Positions 1 to 8,026 of a stretch of DNA of 64,000 nt are shown here, piece by piece. Under the pieces are notes generated by a model. The model saw only the letters and a list, made by a program, of their open reading frames with translations. It ran no database searches and was not told the origin of the DNA. A program made the position numbers and the translations under genes. Each line of letters starts with the position of its first letter. Within the stretch, counting starts at the first letter, position 1. This stretch comes from Janthinobacterium sp. LM6 (GTDB lineage: Bacteria; Pseudomonadota; Gammaproteobacteria; Burkholderiales; Burkholderiaceae_D): contig NZ_CP019510.1 in NCBI RefSeq assembly GCF_002002885.1, positions 5,952,001-6,016,000 on the forward strand. The letters run 5' to 3'.

Positions 1-716
1 CCCAGTCCCGCCAGCGCCAGTTGCCGCAAGGCCTCGCCATCGCTGGCCTGCGCATTGCCCGTGACCGGCACGACGACGTCGCCCTCGGGCAGGCGCAGCG
101 GCCAGCCCGAGCGGGCGCGCGCGTAATTGGCGTCGAGCAGATTGTGCGCTGCCAGCTCGGCGGGCGCCCTCGGCGTGCCGCGCCGCGCCAGGTAGCTTGG
201 CGACGCCACGATGACCATGCGCGTCTGGCCCAGCTTGCGCGCCAGCAAGCTGGAACTTTTCAGGGGACCGGCCCGCACGGCCACGTCCGTGCGCTGCTCG
301 AGGATATCGACGACGGTATCCGTCAGCACGATGTCGAGCGTCACCTGCGGATAGCGTTCGAAAAACAGTGGCGCCAGCGGCAACAAAAAATGCTGGCCGA
401 ACGGCACGTTCGCATTCACGCGTATTTTGCCGCGCGGCACATCCTGCACGCCCGCGCAGCGCTCGGCCTCGTCCAGGGCCGCCAGCACCTGCATGCCCCG
501 TTCATACAGGCCGCAGCCCTCGGCCGTCAGCTGCAACTGGCGCGTGGAGCGGTTCAGCAGGCGCGCGCCCAGGCGCTCTTCCAGCCGCGAGACGAGCTTG
601 CTGACGGCCGACGGCGTCATGCCGCAAACGCGCGCGGCGGCGGAAAAGCCGCCCAGCTCGACCACGCGCACAAACACTTCCAGCTCGCCGGAACGATTCA
701 CTTCCAGTCTGGCCAT
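1..716 (-). CDS. LysR-family transcriptional regulator (C-terminus cut by window edge)
   Basis: Reading leftward from the ATG at 716, the first 60 residues form a LysR winged helix-turn-helix: LEVFVRVVELGGFSAAARV, then MTPSAVSKLVSRLEERLG and LLNRSTRQLQLT. The frame stays open to base 1, giving about 238 of the usual 300 or so residues, so the end of the effector-binding domain lies outside the window. There is no clear Shine-Dalgarno before the ATG. The gene is divergent from the secreted SGNH hydrolase starting near 801, with about 85 bp between them. LysR proteins often control a divergent neighbour, so the hydrolase is a candidate target, but that is inference. The effector is unknown. Confidence 0.88.
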   Translation of the reverse strand, partial: MARLEVNRSGELEVFVRVVELGGFSAAARVCGMTPSAVSKLVSRLEERLGARLLNRSTRQLQLTAEGCGLYERGMQVLAALDEAERCAGVQDVPRGKIRVNANVPFGQHFLLPLAPLFFERYPQVTLDIVLTDTVVDILEQRTDVAVRAGPLKSSSLLARKLGQTRMVIVASPSYLARRGTPRAPAELAAHNLLDANYARARSGWPLRLPEGDVVVPVTGNAQASDGEALRQLALAGL

Positions 717-800
717 TGTGAATTCAACTCATAAATGTTCTTCGATAGGATAGTCTAGTGCATAAATGGCTTTGCTTTCATCATGCGCACATTCCCCTTG

Positions 801-2108
801 ATGAAGCGAGCCGCCATGCAACGATTTTCCATTCTCCCCGCCACCCTGCTGAGCCTGGCATTCGGCACAAGCCCTGTCCAGGCCGCCAATGCGGACACCA
901 CCTGGCTGGCCAGCTGGACGGCCAGCCCGCAAGCCGTGTGGGGCAGCGACTTTGTGCTTCCCGCCAACGTGCCCGCCGTGCTGCACGAACAAACCGTGCG
1001 CCAGGTGGCGCGCCTCAGCGTGGGCGGCCCGCGCTTGCGCATCGTGCTGTCGAACGCGTATGGCAAGGTGCCGCTGCGCATCGGCGCGGCCAGCGTGGCC
1101 CTGGCCGCTTCCGCTTCGGCCATCGAAGCAGGCAGCCTGCGCACGCTGACGTTTTCCGGCCAGCCCTCGGCCAGCGTGGCACCGGGCGCGCCGCTCGTCA
1201 GCGACCCCGTCGACCTGCCCGTGCCGGACCTGGCCCGGCTGACGGTGAGCGTCCACCTGCCGCACGCCAGCCCGACTTCCACGTTTCACTGGGATGGCCG
1301 CGAGACGGCGTGGATCGCCCCGCATGACCAGACGCGGGCCGCGCGCATCGATGATTCTCAAGCCGGCGTGCAGAGCACCACGGCGCGCCTCTTGCTCAGC
1401 GCCATCCAGGTGGAAGCGGCGCCAGCGGCGCAAGCCGTGGCTATCCTTGGCGATTCGATCAGCGATGGCGCCAGCGCCAGCCTGGGGATGGATGCGCGCT
1501 GGCCCGATTTCCTGGCCGCTCGCCTGGCGCCGCAGGGCGTGGCCGTGATCAATGCGGGCATTTCCGGTGCGCGGCTGTTGTCCGACGGCATGGGAACCAA
1601 TGCCCTGGCGCGCTTCGAGCGCGACGTGCTGGCGCAACCGGGCGTGCGCACGGTGGTCGTCTTGATCGGCATCAATGACATCAGTTGGCCCGGCACTGCG
1701 TTTGCGCCACGGGAACAGCGTCCCACCCTGGAGGAATTAACGGCCGGCTACGCCCAGCTGATCGCCCAGGCCCGCAGCCGCGGCGTGCGCGTGGTCGGCG
1801 CCACCCTGACGCCGTTCGCAGGCGCCCTGCCCGGCACGCCTCTGAGCGACTATTATCAGCTTGATAAAGATGCGCTGCGCCAGCAACTGAACGCGTGGAT
1901 ACGCGCCAGCGGCCATTTTGACGCCGTGCTCGACTTCGACGCCTGGGTGCGCGACCCCGCGCAACCGCTGCGCCTGCTGCCCGCCTACGACTCGGGCGAC
2001 CATTTGCACCCGGGTGACGCGGGCAACCGGGCGCTGGCGGAAGGGATAGACCTGTCGCTGCTGTTGAATCAGTCGCCCAGGCCCGCGTACAAGGCCGTGC
2101 TCAGGTAG
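801..2108 (+). CDS. Secreted SGNH/GDSL-type hydrolase
   Basis: A 435-residue protein of the SGNH esterase/lipase superfamily. A signal peptide is visible (hydrophobic stretch after MQRF, cut site near VQA-ANA), so it should act in the periplasm or outside. After an N-terminal beta-rich region of about 210 residues come block I, AILGDSISDG (nucleophile Ser219), the GIND block with the oxyanion Asn, and the C-terminal DHLHPGD block with catalytic Asp and His. This architecture matches extracellular GDSL hydrolases acting on acyl or acetyl esters; the substrate cannot be read. In-frame ATGs occur at 783, 801 and 816; 801 gives a basic N-terminus before the hydrophobic core. Its last 40 bases overlap the 3' end of convergent cysK. 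Confidence 0.85.
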   Translation: MKRAAMQRFSILPATLLSLAFGTSPVQAANADTTWLASWTASPQAVWGSDFVLPANVPAVLHEQTVRQVARLSVGGPRLRIVLSNAYGKVPLRIGAASVALAASASAIEAGSLRTLTFSGQPSASVAPGAPLVSDPVDLPVPDLARLTVSVHLPHASPTSTFHWDGRETAWIAPHDQTRAARIDDSQAGVQSTTARLLLSAIQVEAAPAAQAVAILGDSISDGASASLGMDARWPDFLAARLAPQGVAVINAGISGARLLSDGMGTNALARFERDVLAQPGVRTVVVLIGINDISWPGTAFAPREQRPTLEELTAGYAQLIAQARSRGVRVVGATLTPFAGALPGTPLSDYYQLDKDALRQQLNAWIRASGHFDAVLDFDAWVRDPAQPLRLLPAYDSGDHLHPGDAGNRALAEGIDLSLLLNQSPRPAYKAVLR

Positions 2109-3001
2109 CGCTCGCCAAACGACGGGATGATGGTGACGATGGTCTTGCCCGCGTTTTCCGGGCGGCGCGCCACTTGCAGCGCGGCCCACAGGGCGGCGCC
2201 CGACGAGATGCCGACCAGCAAGCCTTCATCGCTGGCGGCCAGGCGCGCCGTGGCGAACGCGTCGTCGTTCTTGACGCAGATGATTTCGTCGTAGATGGCC
2301 GTATTCAAAATCTGCGGCACGAAGCCGGCGCCGATGCCCTGGATCGGGTGCGGGCCCTTGGTCCCCTTCGACAACATCGGCGACGCTTCCGGTTCCACGG
2401 CGATCATTTGCAGGCCAGGCTTGCGTTCCTTCAACACTTCGCCGATGCCCGTGATCGTGCCGCCCGTGCCCACGCCGGCGACGACGATGTCCACTTGCCC
2501 ATCCGTATCGCGCCAGATTTCCTCGGCCGTCGTGGCGCGGTGGATGGCGGGATTGGCGGGATTATTGAATTGCTGCAACATCAGGTAGCGCGGGTCGGCC
2601 GCCACCAGTTCCTCGGCCTTGCGGATGGCGCCCAGCATGCCTTCGCTGCCGGGCGTAAGCACCAGTTCGGCACCGTAGGCGCGCAGCAGGATGCGCCGCT
2701 CGCGGCTCATGGTGTCAGGCATGACGAGGGTGCAGCGGTAGCCGCGCGCGGCGCACACCATGGCCAGCGCGATGCCCGTGTTGCCGCTGGTGGGCTCGAC
2801 GATCACGGTATCGGGATGGATCTTGCCTGCGGCTTCCGCAGCGACGATCATGGACAGGCCGATGCGGTCCTTGACGCTGTGCGCGGGATTGTAGAATTCG
2901 AGTTTGGCCAGGATGGTGGCCACACTGCCCGCGGCGATGCGGTTGATGCGCACCAGGGGGGTGTTGCCGATCAGTTCAGTGACGTCGTTGGCGATGTTCA
3001 T
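2069..3001 (-). CDS. cysK: Cysteine synthase A (O-acetylserine sulfhydrylase)
   Basis: A PLP-dependent fold-type II enzyme making cysteine from O-acetylserine and sulfide in the cytoplasm. Residues seen: substrate loop ELIGNTPLV near the start, the PLP lysine in HSVKDRIG (Lys44), PTSGNTGIALA, the phosphate-binding GVGTGGTITGIG, and the C-terminal GISSGAA. At 310 residues it is full length for the family. The ATG at 3001 has GGAGAC just upstream; longer readings to 3070 run into a repeat and are unlikely. The 3' end overlaps the convergent SGNH hydrolase by 40 bp. CysK fits better than CysM because of the overall motifs, but the two are hard to separate without alignment. Confidence 0.95.
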   Translation of the reverse strand: MNIANDVTELIGNTPLVRINRIAAGSVATILAKLEFYNPAHSVKDRIGLSMIVAAEAAGKIHPDTVIVEPTSGNTGIALAMVCAARGYRCTLVMPDTMSRERRILLRAYGAELVLTPGSEGMLGAIRKAEELVAADPRYLMLQQFNNPANPAIHRATTAEEIWRDTDGQVDIVVAGVGTGGTITGIGEVLKERKPGLQMIAVEPEASPMLSKGTKGPHPIQGIGAGFVPQILNTAIYDEIICVKNDDAFATARLAASDEGLLVGISSGAALWAALQVARRPENAGKTIVTIIPSFGERYLSTALYAGLGD

Positions 3002-3070
3002 GGGAGTCTCCACAGCAATTACAGAAGAACCCAGTCTACCGCGTTTCAAGGCACTGAACAAAAAGTTCAT

Positions 3071-3138
3071 GGCGTTGTTGCAATGCCTTGCCGTACTTTC
3101 GTACTGTCTTCGGCAATGCGCCTAGCCCTGAACATTTT
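3071..3138 (+). repeat. Dispersed 68-bp intergenic repeat, copy A
   Basis: This stretch between the FKBP gene and cysK matches the reverse complement of 16581-16649 at nearly every position. It starts GGCGTTGTTGCA, passes through CTTCGGCAA and ends GCCCTGAACA. Inside it TTGCCG pairs with CGGCAA around a GTAC/GTAC core, so a stem-loop is likely. The two copies differ by a handful of substitutions and one inserted base. It carries no plausible ORF. Its orientation relative to the flanking genes is opposite in the two copies, which suits a dispersed palindromic element better than a gene-specific control site. Confidence 0.75.
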
Positions 3139-3190
3139 GTTACGTACCGATGGCGGCGGCGCGAGCATGCGCCGCCGCCAAACTGAACAA

Positions 3191-3655
3191 TTACTTCACG
3201 TCCAGCAATTCCACGTCGAAGATCAGTGCCGAGTTCGGCGGAATGTCGCCATTGCCGGCGCCGCGCGGGCCATAGGCCAGTTCGCCTGGGATGATCAGGG
3301 TGCGCTTGCCGCCCACTTTCATGCCGGCCACGCCCTGGTCCCAGCCCTTGATGACCATGCCCTTGCCCAGCGGGAAGTCGAACGGGCCACGGCCTACGGA
3401 GCTGTCGAACTTCTTGCCGCGCGAATCTTTCGCCAGCGGACGGTACAGCCAGCCCGTGTAATGCACGGTGACGTTGTTGCCGGCGGACGCTTCCTTGCCC
3501 GTGCCGACCTTGTTGTCGATCAAGATCAATTTATCGGCAACAGGGCCAGGGCTCAGCGAGACGGCGGAGGCGGGAACAGGCGCTGGCGCCTGTGCCTGCG
3601 CCAGCGACGCGGCGACGGAGCAGATCAGGGCAAACAAAACGGAGCTACGCGTCAT
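3191..3655 (-). CDS. FKBP-type peptidyl-prolyl isomerase, exported
   Basis: 154 residues: a signal peptide (MTRSSVLFALICSVAASLAQA), a short Pro/Ala linker, then one FKBP domain. Seen in order are VTVHYTGWL, the FDSSVGRGPFDFPLGKG loop, the WDQGVAGMKVGGKR segment and the closing IFDVELLDV strand, all standard for this fold. It should catalyse prolyl cis-trans isomerisation and help proteins fold in the periplasm. It resembles FkpA or FklB without their N-terminal dimerisation domain. The start at 3655 has no strong Shine-Dalgarno but gives a clean signal peptide. The gene lies downstream of a large palindromic element at 3694-3853. Confidence 0.92.
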   Translation of the reverse strand: MTRSSVLFALICSVAASLAQAQAPAPVPASAVSLSPGPVADKLILIDNKVGTGKEASAGNNVTVHYTGWLYRPLAKDSRGKKFDSSVGRGPFDFPLGKGMVIKGWDQGVAGMKVGGKRTLIIPGELAYGPRGAGNGDIPPNSALIFDVELLDVK

Positions 3656-3693
3656 GATGTATTCTTTCAGTGAGTTTCGGTAAGATCCCTGCC

Positions 3694-3853
3694 AAGTAGG
3701 TCGTGGGAAATTATTGTGAAGTTATGACGAACAGAACCGGATGCTCTGCAAGGCGCCTGCTGCGACGCAGTGCGAGCACTGCTAGTAGCGGGCAACACCG
3801 CAGAGCGCCGGGTATGGAAGTCAGAAATCACAATAATTTACTACGCCCTACTT
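3694..3853. repeat. 160-bp near-perfect inverted repeat (MITE-like element)
   Basis: The two halves are reverse complements along almost their whole length. The outer arms begin AAGTAGG and end CCTACTT, share AAATTATTGTGA and its complement, then CCGG and GCTCTGC with GCAGAGC. The centre is GCAGTGC-GA-GCACTGC. The whole piece can fold into one hairpin with 80-nt arms. It has no convincing ORF, sits between the divergent FKBP and thpR genes, and interrupts the upstream reading frame of thpR. Such terminal-inverted-repeat structures without a transposase are typical of non-autonomous mobile elements. No clear target-site duplication is visible, so the mobile origin is inference. Confidence 0.75.
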
Positions 3854-3910
3854 AATGCCAACCGGCAGGGAACGCCAATAATAGCAAACCGCCGCAACGA
3901 TAGGAAAAAC

Positions 3911-4429
3911 TTGTCGCCCGATACCCATAGCCCCCGCCTGTTTTACGCGCTGTGGCCCGATGCGGCCACGCGCGCGGCCCTGGCCGCCTGGCAGGCGTTG
4001 CTGGACGGCAAGCCCGTGCGCCCGGAAAAGCTGCACCTGACCCTGGCCTTCCTGGGCCAGCGCCCGGCCAGCGAGCTGCCGGCCCTGCTGGCTATCCTGG
4101 AACAATTGCCGGCGTGCCCCATGCCCCTGCTGTTCGACCACGCCAGCCACTTTAGCAAGCTGGCGCTGGCCTGGGCCGCCCTGGCGCAACCGTCGCCGGC
4201 CCTGCTGGACTTGCGCGCGGCCTGCATGCATGCGCTGGCGCAACGGGGCCTGGCGCCCCGCTTCGAGCACGACCGCTTCACGCCGCACGTGACCCTGGCG
4301 CGCCAGGCACCGCCGCCGGCCAGCCAGGATTTCGCGCCCATCGCCTGGCTGGCGGACGAACTGGTACTGGTGGAATCGCTGAAAAGCAGCGGCGACTACC
4401 GCATCCTGGCCAGCAGGAAGCTGATTTAA
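3911..4429 (+). CDS. thpR: RNA 2',3'-cyclic phosphodiesterase
   Basis: Member of the 2H phosphoesterase superfamily (ThpR/LigT), which opens 2',3'-cyclic phosphates at RNA ends. Both catalytic HxTx tetrads are present: HLTLAFLG in the N-terminal half and HVTLARQ in the C-terminal half. The N-terminal RLFYALWPD strand is typical. I take the TTG at 3911, which has AGGAAA just upstream and leaves a 172-residue protein close to the family's usual 175-190. An in-frame ATG at 3770 would add 47 residues encoded by the palindromic element and is unlikely. It stands alone and converges on tcdA, whose 3' end is 10 bp away. Confidence 0.88.
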   Translation: MSPDTHSPRLFYALWPDAATRAALAAWQALLDGKPVRPEKLHLTLAFLGQRPASELPALLAILEQLPACPMPLLFDHASHFSKLALAWAALAQPSPALLDLRAACMHALAQRGLAPRFEHDRFTPHVTLARQAPPPASQDFAPIAWLADELVLVESLKSSGDYRILASRKLI

Positions 4430-4439
4430 GCAGCGTGAC

Positions 4440-5300
4440 TTAGGCGGCGTCCGGCACTGGCATTGGCGCTGGCACTTCAGCAACTTTGTCCTGGCGCAAG
4501 CTTTTCAGCGCATGGGCGGCCGCCACCATGCCGAAGCTGGCCGTCACCACCACGCTGGAACCGAAGCCGGCACAGTTCAGGCCGGTGACGCCGGCGGGCG
4601 TGCCATCGATGGCGCACGCTTCCGCGCTCTCGGGCGTGCTCAACGGCTCCATGGAAAACACGGCGTCGACATTGAATTTGTTTTTCACGCCACGGGGGAA
4701 ACCATATTCGGTACGCAACAATTTTCGCACGCGCTTGAGCAGCGGTTCCTGTTCCGTTTTCGACAGGTCGCGCACGGCGATCAGGGTCGGGTCCGTCTGC
4801 CCGCCCGCGCTGCCGATGGTCAGCATGGGAATGTTGCGCGCGCGGCAATACGCGATCACGGCCGCTTTCGCCTTGGCATTGTCGATGGCGTCGACCAGAT
4901 AGTCGAAATCGCGTCCGCCCAGCAACTGCTCCAGATTATCGGGGGTAATGAAATCCTCGATCTGCGTGACCTGGCAAAACGGATTGATCAATTCGATGCG
5001 TTCGGCCAGGGCCGTGATCTTGGCCTTGCCGATGGTGTCGCTCATGGCCTGGATCTGGCGATTGATGTTCGATTCAGCAACATTATCGAGGTCGATCAGG
5101 GTCAGGCGGCCGACGGCGCTGCGCGCCAGCGCTTCGACGATCCAGGAACCGACGCCGCCCACGCCGATCACACACACATGCGCGGCGCGGAAGCGCGCCA
5201 AAGCGGAGGCGCCGTACAGGCGGGCAATGCCGCCGAAACGCCGCTCAAAATCGATCTCGGTCAAGTCCATGGAAATTAGTTCATTGGTGGAGGTATGCAT
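4440..5300 (-). CDS. tcdA: tRNA threonylcarbamoyladenosine dehydratase (ct6A synthesis)
   Basis: An E1-like, ATP-dependent enzyme (TcdA, also CsdL/YgdL) that cyclises t6A to ct6A at position 37 of ANN-decoding tRNAs. Visible are the family start FERRFGGIARLYG, the nucleotide loop VIGVGGVGSW, the LIDLDNVAESNINRQ segment and DAIDNAKAKA. The tail SMEPLSTPE and CAIDGTPAGVTG fits TcdA rather than ThiF or MoeB. At 286 residues it is slightly longer than the E. coli protein. The first ATG (5300) is used; the ATG at 5270 would remove 10 residues and is an equal option. The t6A precursor enzyme sua5 is also in this window. Confidence 0.93.
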   Translation of the reverse strand: MHTSTNELISMDLTEIDFERRFGGIARLYGASALARFRAAHVCVIGVGGVGSWIVEALARSAVGRLTLIDLDNVAESNINRQIQAMSDTIGKAKITALAERIELINPFCQVTQIEDFITPDNLEQLLGGRDFDYLVDAIDNAKAKAAVIAYCRARNIPMLTIGSAGGQTDPTLIAVRDLSKTEQEPLLKRVRKLLRTEYGFPRGVKNKFNVDAVFSMEPLSTPESAEACAIDGTPAGVTGLNCAGFGSSVVVTASFGMVAAAHALKSLRQDKVAEVPAPMPVPDAA

Positions 5301-5412
5301 GGCGCCATTTTAACGGACACTGCGCTGGCGGATATTCTAAAATAGCCGGATTGACACAGCGACAATAGCAATTGTCGCCGCGCCCCCACACCGCCCACCA
5401 CGAGAACTCGCC

Positions 5413-6633
5413 ATGACCTCTCCCCTGTTCGACTCCGTTCCCGGCTTTGACCAGCCCATCGCCGTGCTCAAACATTGCCACGACAAGATCCGCAAGCAGC
5501 TGACGACCCTGCAAAACCTGCTGGGCCATCTGGCGCAGCACGGCAACACGGCGGACGCGCAGCAGGCAGCCAGGGCGGTGTTGCAATATTTCAATAAAGC
5601 CGCCCATCTGCACCATGACGATGAAGAGCAGGACTTGATGCCCATGCTGCAGGCGACCGCCACGGGCGACGATGCCGCCCTGCTGGCCACGCTGGTGCCC
5701 GAAATCCTCGCCGACCACCAGCGCATGGACCAGGCCTGGCTGACCCTGCGCCCGGAACTGGACGCCATCGCTGCCGGCACGGGCACGCAGTTGTCGCATG
5801 ATGGCGTGCGCGACTATGCCGCCGCCTACCAGGCCCACATGGCCAAGGAAGAGGGACAACTGGCGCCCATGGCCAAGCGCCTGTTCAGCGCGCAACAGAT
5901 GGAACAGCTGGGCACGGCCATGCAGCGCCGCCGCGGCATCGCGCCGGAAGAGACCGCCGCCCCGGCAGCGTCCACCGTGCCCGTGCACGATGCAGCCACC
6001 CTGGCCGCCATGCGCATCGATTATGTGCAAAGACTGTTATCCGAGGAAGACGTGCAGCGCGACCCGATTGCGCAATTTGAAAAGTGGTTCGACGAAGCGC
6101 TCAAGTCCCAGGTCAGCGAGCCGAACGCCATGAGCTTGTCCACCGTCAGTCCCGACGGCAAGCCCAGCTCGCGCATCGTGCTGATCAAGCAGTTCGACGA
6201 ACGGGGTTTCACCTGGTACACGAATTACAACAGCGACAAGGGCCAGCAGCTGGAACACAACCCGCACGCGGCCCTGCTGTTCTTCTGGCGCGAGCTGGAG
6301 CGGCAAGTGCGCATCGAGGGCACGGTGGTGAAAACCACGGCTGCCGAGAGCGACGAGTATTTCAACGTGCGTCCCCTGCAAAGCCGGCTGTCGGCGATTG
6401 CCTCGCAGCAAAGTACACCGATCGCCAGCCGCGCCGAGCTGGAAAGCCATTACGAAGCCGTGGCCGCCGCCGTCGGCGACGCACAGCCGCCGCGCCCCGC
6501 CCACTGGGGCGGCTACCGTTTGCAGCCGGAACGCATCGAATTCTGGCAGGGACGCCGTTCGCGCTTCCACGACCGCATCGTGTTTACCCGCGATGCTGAC
6601 GGGCAATGGAGCATGCAGCGCCTGCAACCCTGA
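5413..6633 (+). CDS. pdxH: Hemerythrin-like domain fused to pyridoxamine 5'-phosphate oxidase
   Basis: One uninterrupted 406-residue frame with two domains. Residues 13-165 look like an HHE hemerythrin: possible di-iron ligands in HCHDKI (His21/His23), HLHHDDEEQDLMP (His65-Glu72), DHQRMD (His102) and HMAKEE (His142, Glu146). After a linker of roughly 30 Ala/Pro-rich residues, residues 200-406 match PdxH: RIDYVQRLL, DPIAQFEKWFDEAL, SRIVLIKQFDERGFTWYTN, LERQVRIEG, SRLSAIASQQS, WGGYRL and IEFWQGR-HDR. PdxH is an FMN enzyme that uses O2 to make pyridoxal phosphate. A possible internal ATG (6010) has no Shine-Dalgarno, so a fusion is the simplest reading. The hemerythrin part may bind O2, NO or iron; its role is unknown. 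Confidence 0.9.
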   Translation: MTSPLFDSVPGFDQPIAVLKHCHDKIRKQLTTLQNLLGHLAQHGNTADAQQAARAVLQYFNKAAHLHHDDEEQDLMPMLQATATGDDAALLATLVPEILADHQRMDQAWLTLRPELDAIAAGTGTQLSHDGVRDYAAAYQAHMAKEEGQLAPMAKRLFSAQQMEQLGTAMQRRRGIAPEETAAPAASTVPVHDAATLAAMRIDYVQRLLSEEDVQRDPIAQFEKWFDEALKSQVSEPNAMSLSTVSPDGKPSSRIVLIKQFDERGFTWYTNYNSDKGQQLEHNPHAALLFFWRELERQVRIEGTVVKTTAAESDEYFNVRPLQSRLSAIASQQSTPIASRAELESHYEAVAAAVGDAQPPRPAHWGGYRLQPERIEFWQGRRSRFHDRIVFTRDADGQWSMQRLQP

Positions 6634-6760
6634 ACAGGATAGGCAAGGCGGCGCAAAGCAAGCTGGTCAATATAGGTGTAGGCTATGAGGGTAGAAGTTA
6701 CTAAATGACATTGTTTCTCAATTTGCGGTTGCCATGGCGGCCGCTTCATTGGAGGCCATT

Positions 6761-8008
6761 TTGTTTGTACAAAACCAACTCAAGTCCTGGATCGCCAGCA
6801 TCCGCAGCAAGACCGCCTTGCCGCTGCGCATAGAATTGTGGAACGGCCAGCATGTCGACCTGTCCAGCGAAGCGCCCAGAGTCACCATCCGCCTGCCGAC
6901 CGTCGCCTCGGCCCGCTATCTGCTGAACCCGTCGCTGGCCAACCTGGGCTCGGCCTATGTGGAAGGCAATATCGAGGTCAAGGGCACGGCGATGGACATG
7001 ATTTCCATCTGCAATGCCCTGGCGCGCACTACCTTGAAGCCGGAAGGCAAGCTGGCCCGCATCGTGCGCAGCTTTACGCACGACAAGAGCAAGGATGCCG
7101 AAGCCATCCGCTACCACTACGACGTGTCGAACGCGTTCTATGAACAATTTCTCGATCCCTCCCTCGTGTATTCCTGCGCGTATTTCGAACACGGCGATGA
7201 AACCCTGGCGCAGGCGCAAGTCAAGAAGATCGACCATATCCTGAAGAAAATCCAGCTGCAGCCGGGCCAGACCCTGCTCGACATCGGCTGCGGCTGGGGC
7301 GCGCTCGTGATTCGTGCCGCGCAGCAATATGGCGCCCGCTGCGTGGGCGTGACCCTGTCGGAAAACCAGTACGCGCTGGCGCGCGAGCGCGTGGCGGCGG
7401 CCGGCCTGGCCCATTTGATCGATATCCGCCTGCAAGATTACCGCGACGTCACGGGCCAGTTCGACCGCATCACCAGCGTGGGCATGTTCGAGCACGTGGG
7501 CCTGAAACACTTGCCCGACTACTTTTCCATCATCCACAAGCTGCTGGCGCCCGATGGCATGGCGATGAACCACGGCATCACCTCGACCGACCCGGAGAAT
7601 GGCGAAACGCCGTATGGCGGCGGGGAATTCATCGAAAAATATGTGTTTCCGCACGGCGAGCTGGCGCACATCGGCAATGTCTTGAAAACCATGCAGCAGG
7701 GGGGACTGGAAGTGCTGGACGTGGAAAACCTGCGCCGCCACTATGCGCGCACCTGCGCCCTGTGGACGGAGAATTTCGAAGCCCATGCCGAGCAGATCCG
7801 TCCGCTGGCGGGCGAACGGCGCTTCCGCATCTGGCACGTCTACCTGGCCGGCTGCGCCTATGCCTTCGAGCAAGATCTGATCAGCCTGTACCAGATCGTC
7901 TGCGTGAAGGCGGGCCGGCGCTCTTCCACCCTGCCCTGGTCGCGCAACTACATGTATGCGCAGGAGAATACGCAGGAAACAAGGCCGGCGCCCGTGCTCA
8001 CGGCCTGA
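6761..8008 (+). CDS. cfa: Cyclopropane-fatty-acyl-phospholipid synthase family protein
   Basis: S-adenosylmethionine-dependent enzyme that converts cis double bonds of membrane phospholipid acyl chains to cyclopropane rings. Motifs: YHYDVSNAFYEQFLDPSLVYSCAYF (shown here as family hallmark, residues 120-145), the SAM loop LLDIGCGWGAL, GVTLSENQ, and GMFEHVGLKHLPDYF. The N-terminal region (about 110 residues) is the lipid-binding domain. I chose the TTG at 6761 because GGAGG lies five bases upstream; the in-frame ATG at 6734 lacks a Shine-Dalgarno and would add nine residues. Length near 415 residues fits the 380-420 of the family. Its 3' end is 18 bp from convergent msrA. Confidence 0.92.
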   Translation: MFVQNQLKSWIASIRSKTALPLRIELWNGQHVDLSSEAPRVTIRLPTVASARYLLNPSLANLGSAYVEGNIEVKGTAMDMISICNALARTTLKPEGKLARIVRSFTHDKSKDAEAIRYHYDVSNAFYEQFLDPSLVYSCAYFEHGDETLAQAQVKKIDHILKKIQLQPGQTLLDIGCGWGALVIRAAQQYGARCVGVTLSENQYALARERVAAAGLAHLIDIRLQDYRDVTGQFDRITSVGMFEHVGLKHLPDYFSIIHKLLAPDGMAMNHGITSTDPENGETPYGGGEFIEKYVFPHGELAHIGNVLKTMQQGGLEVLDVENLRRHYARTCALWTENFEAHAEQIRPLAGERRFRIWHVYLAGCAYAFEQDLISLYQIVCVKAGRRSSTLPWSRNYMYAQENTQETRPAPVLTA

Positions 8009-8026
8009 CAGGCGTGCGGGGCCGTC

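Noticed and set aside
6010..6633. Separate pdxH gene starting at an internal ATG
   Set aside because: No Shine-Dalgarno precedes this ATG and the frame is continuous with the hemerythrin part, so a fusion is more likely.
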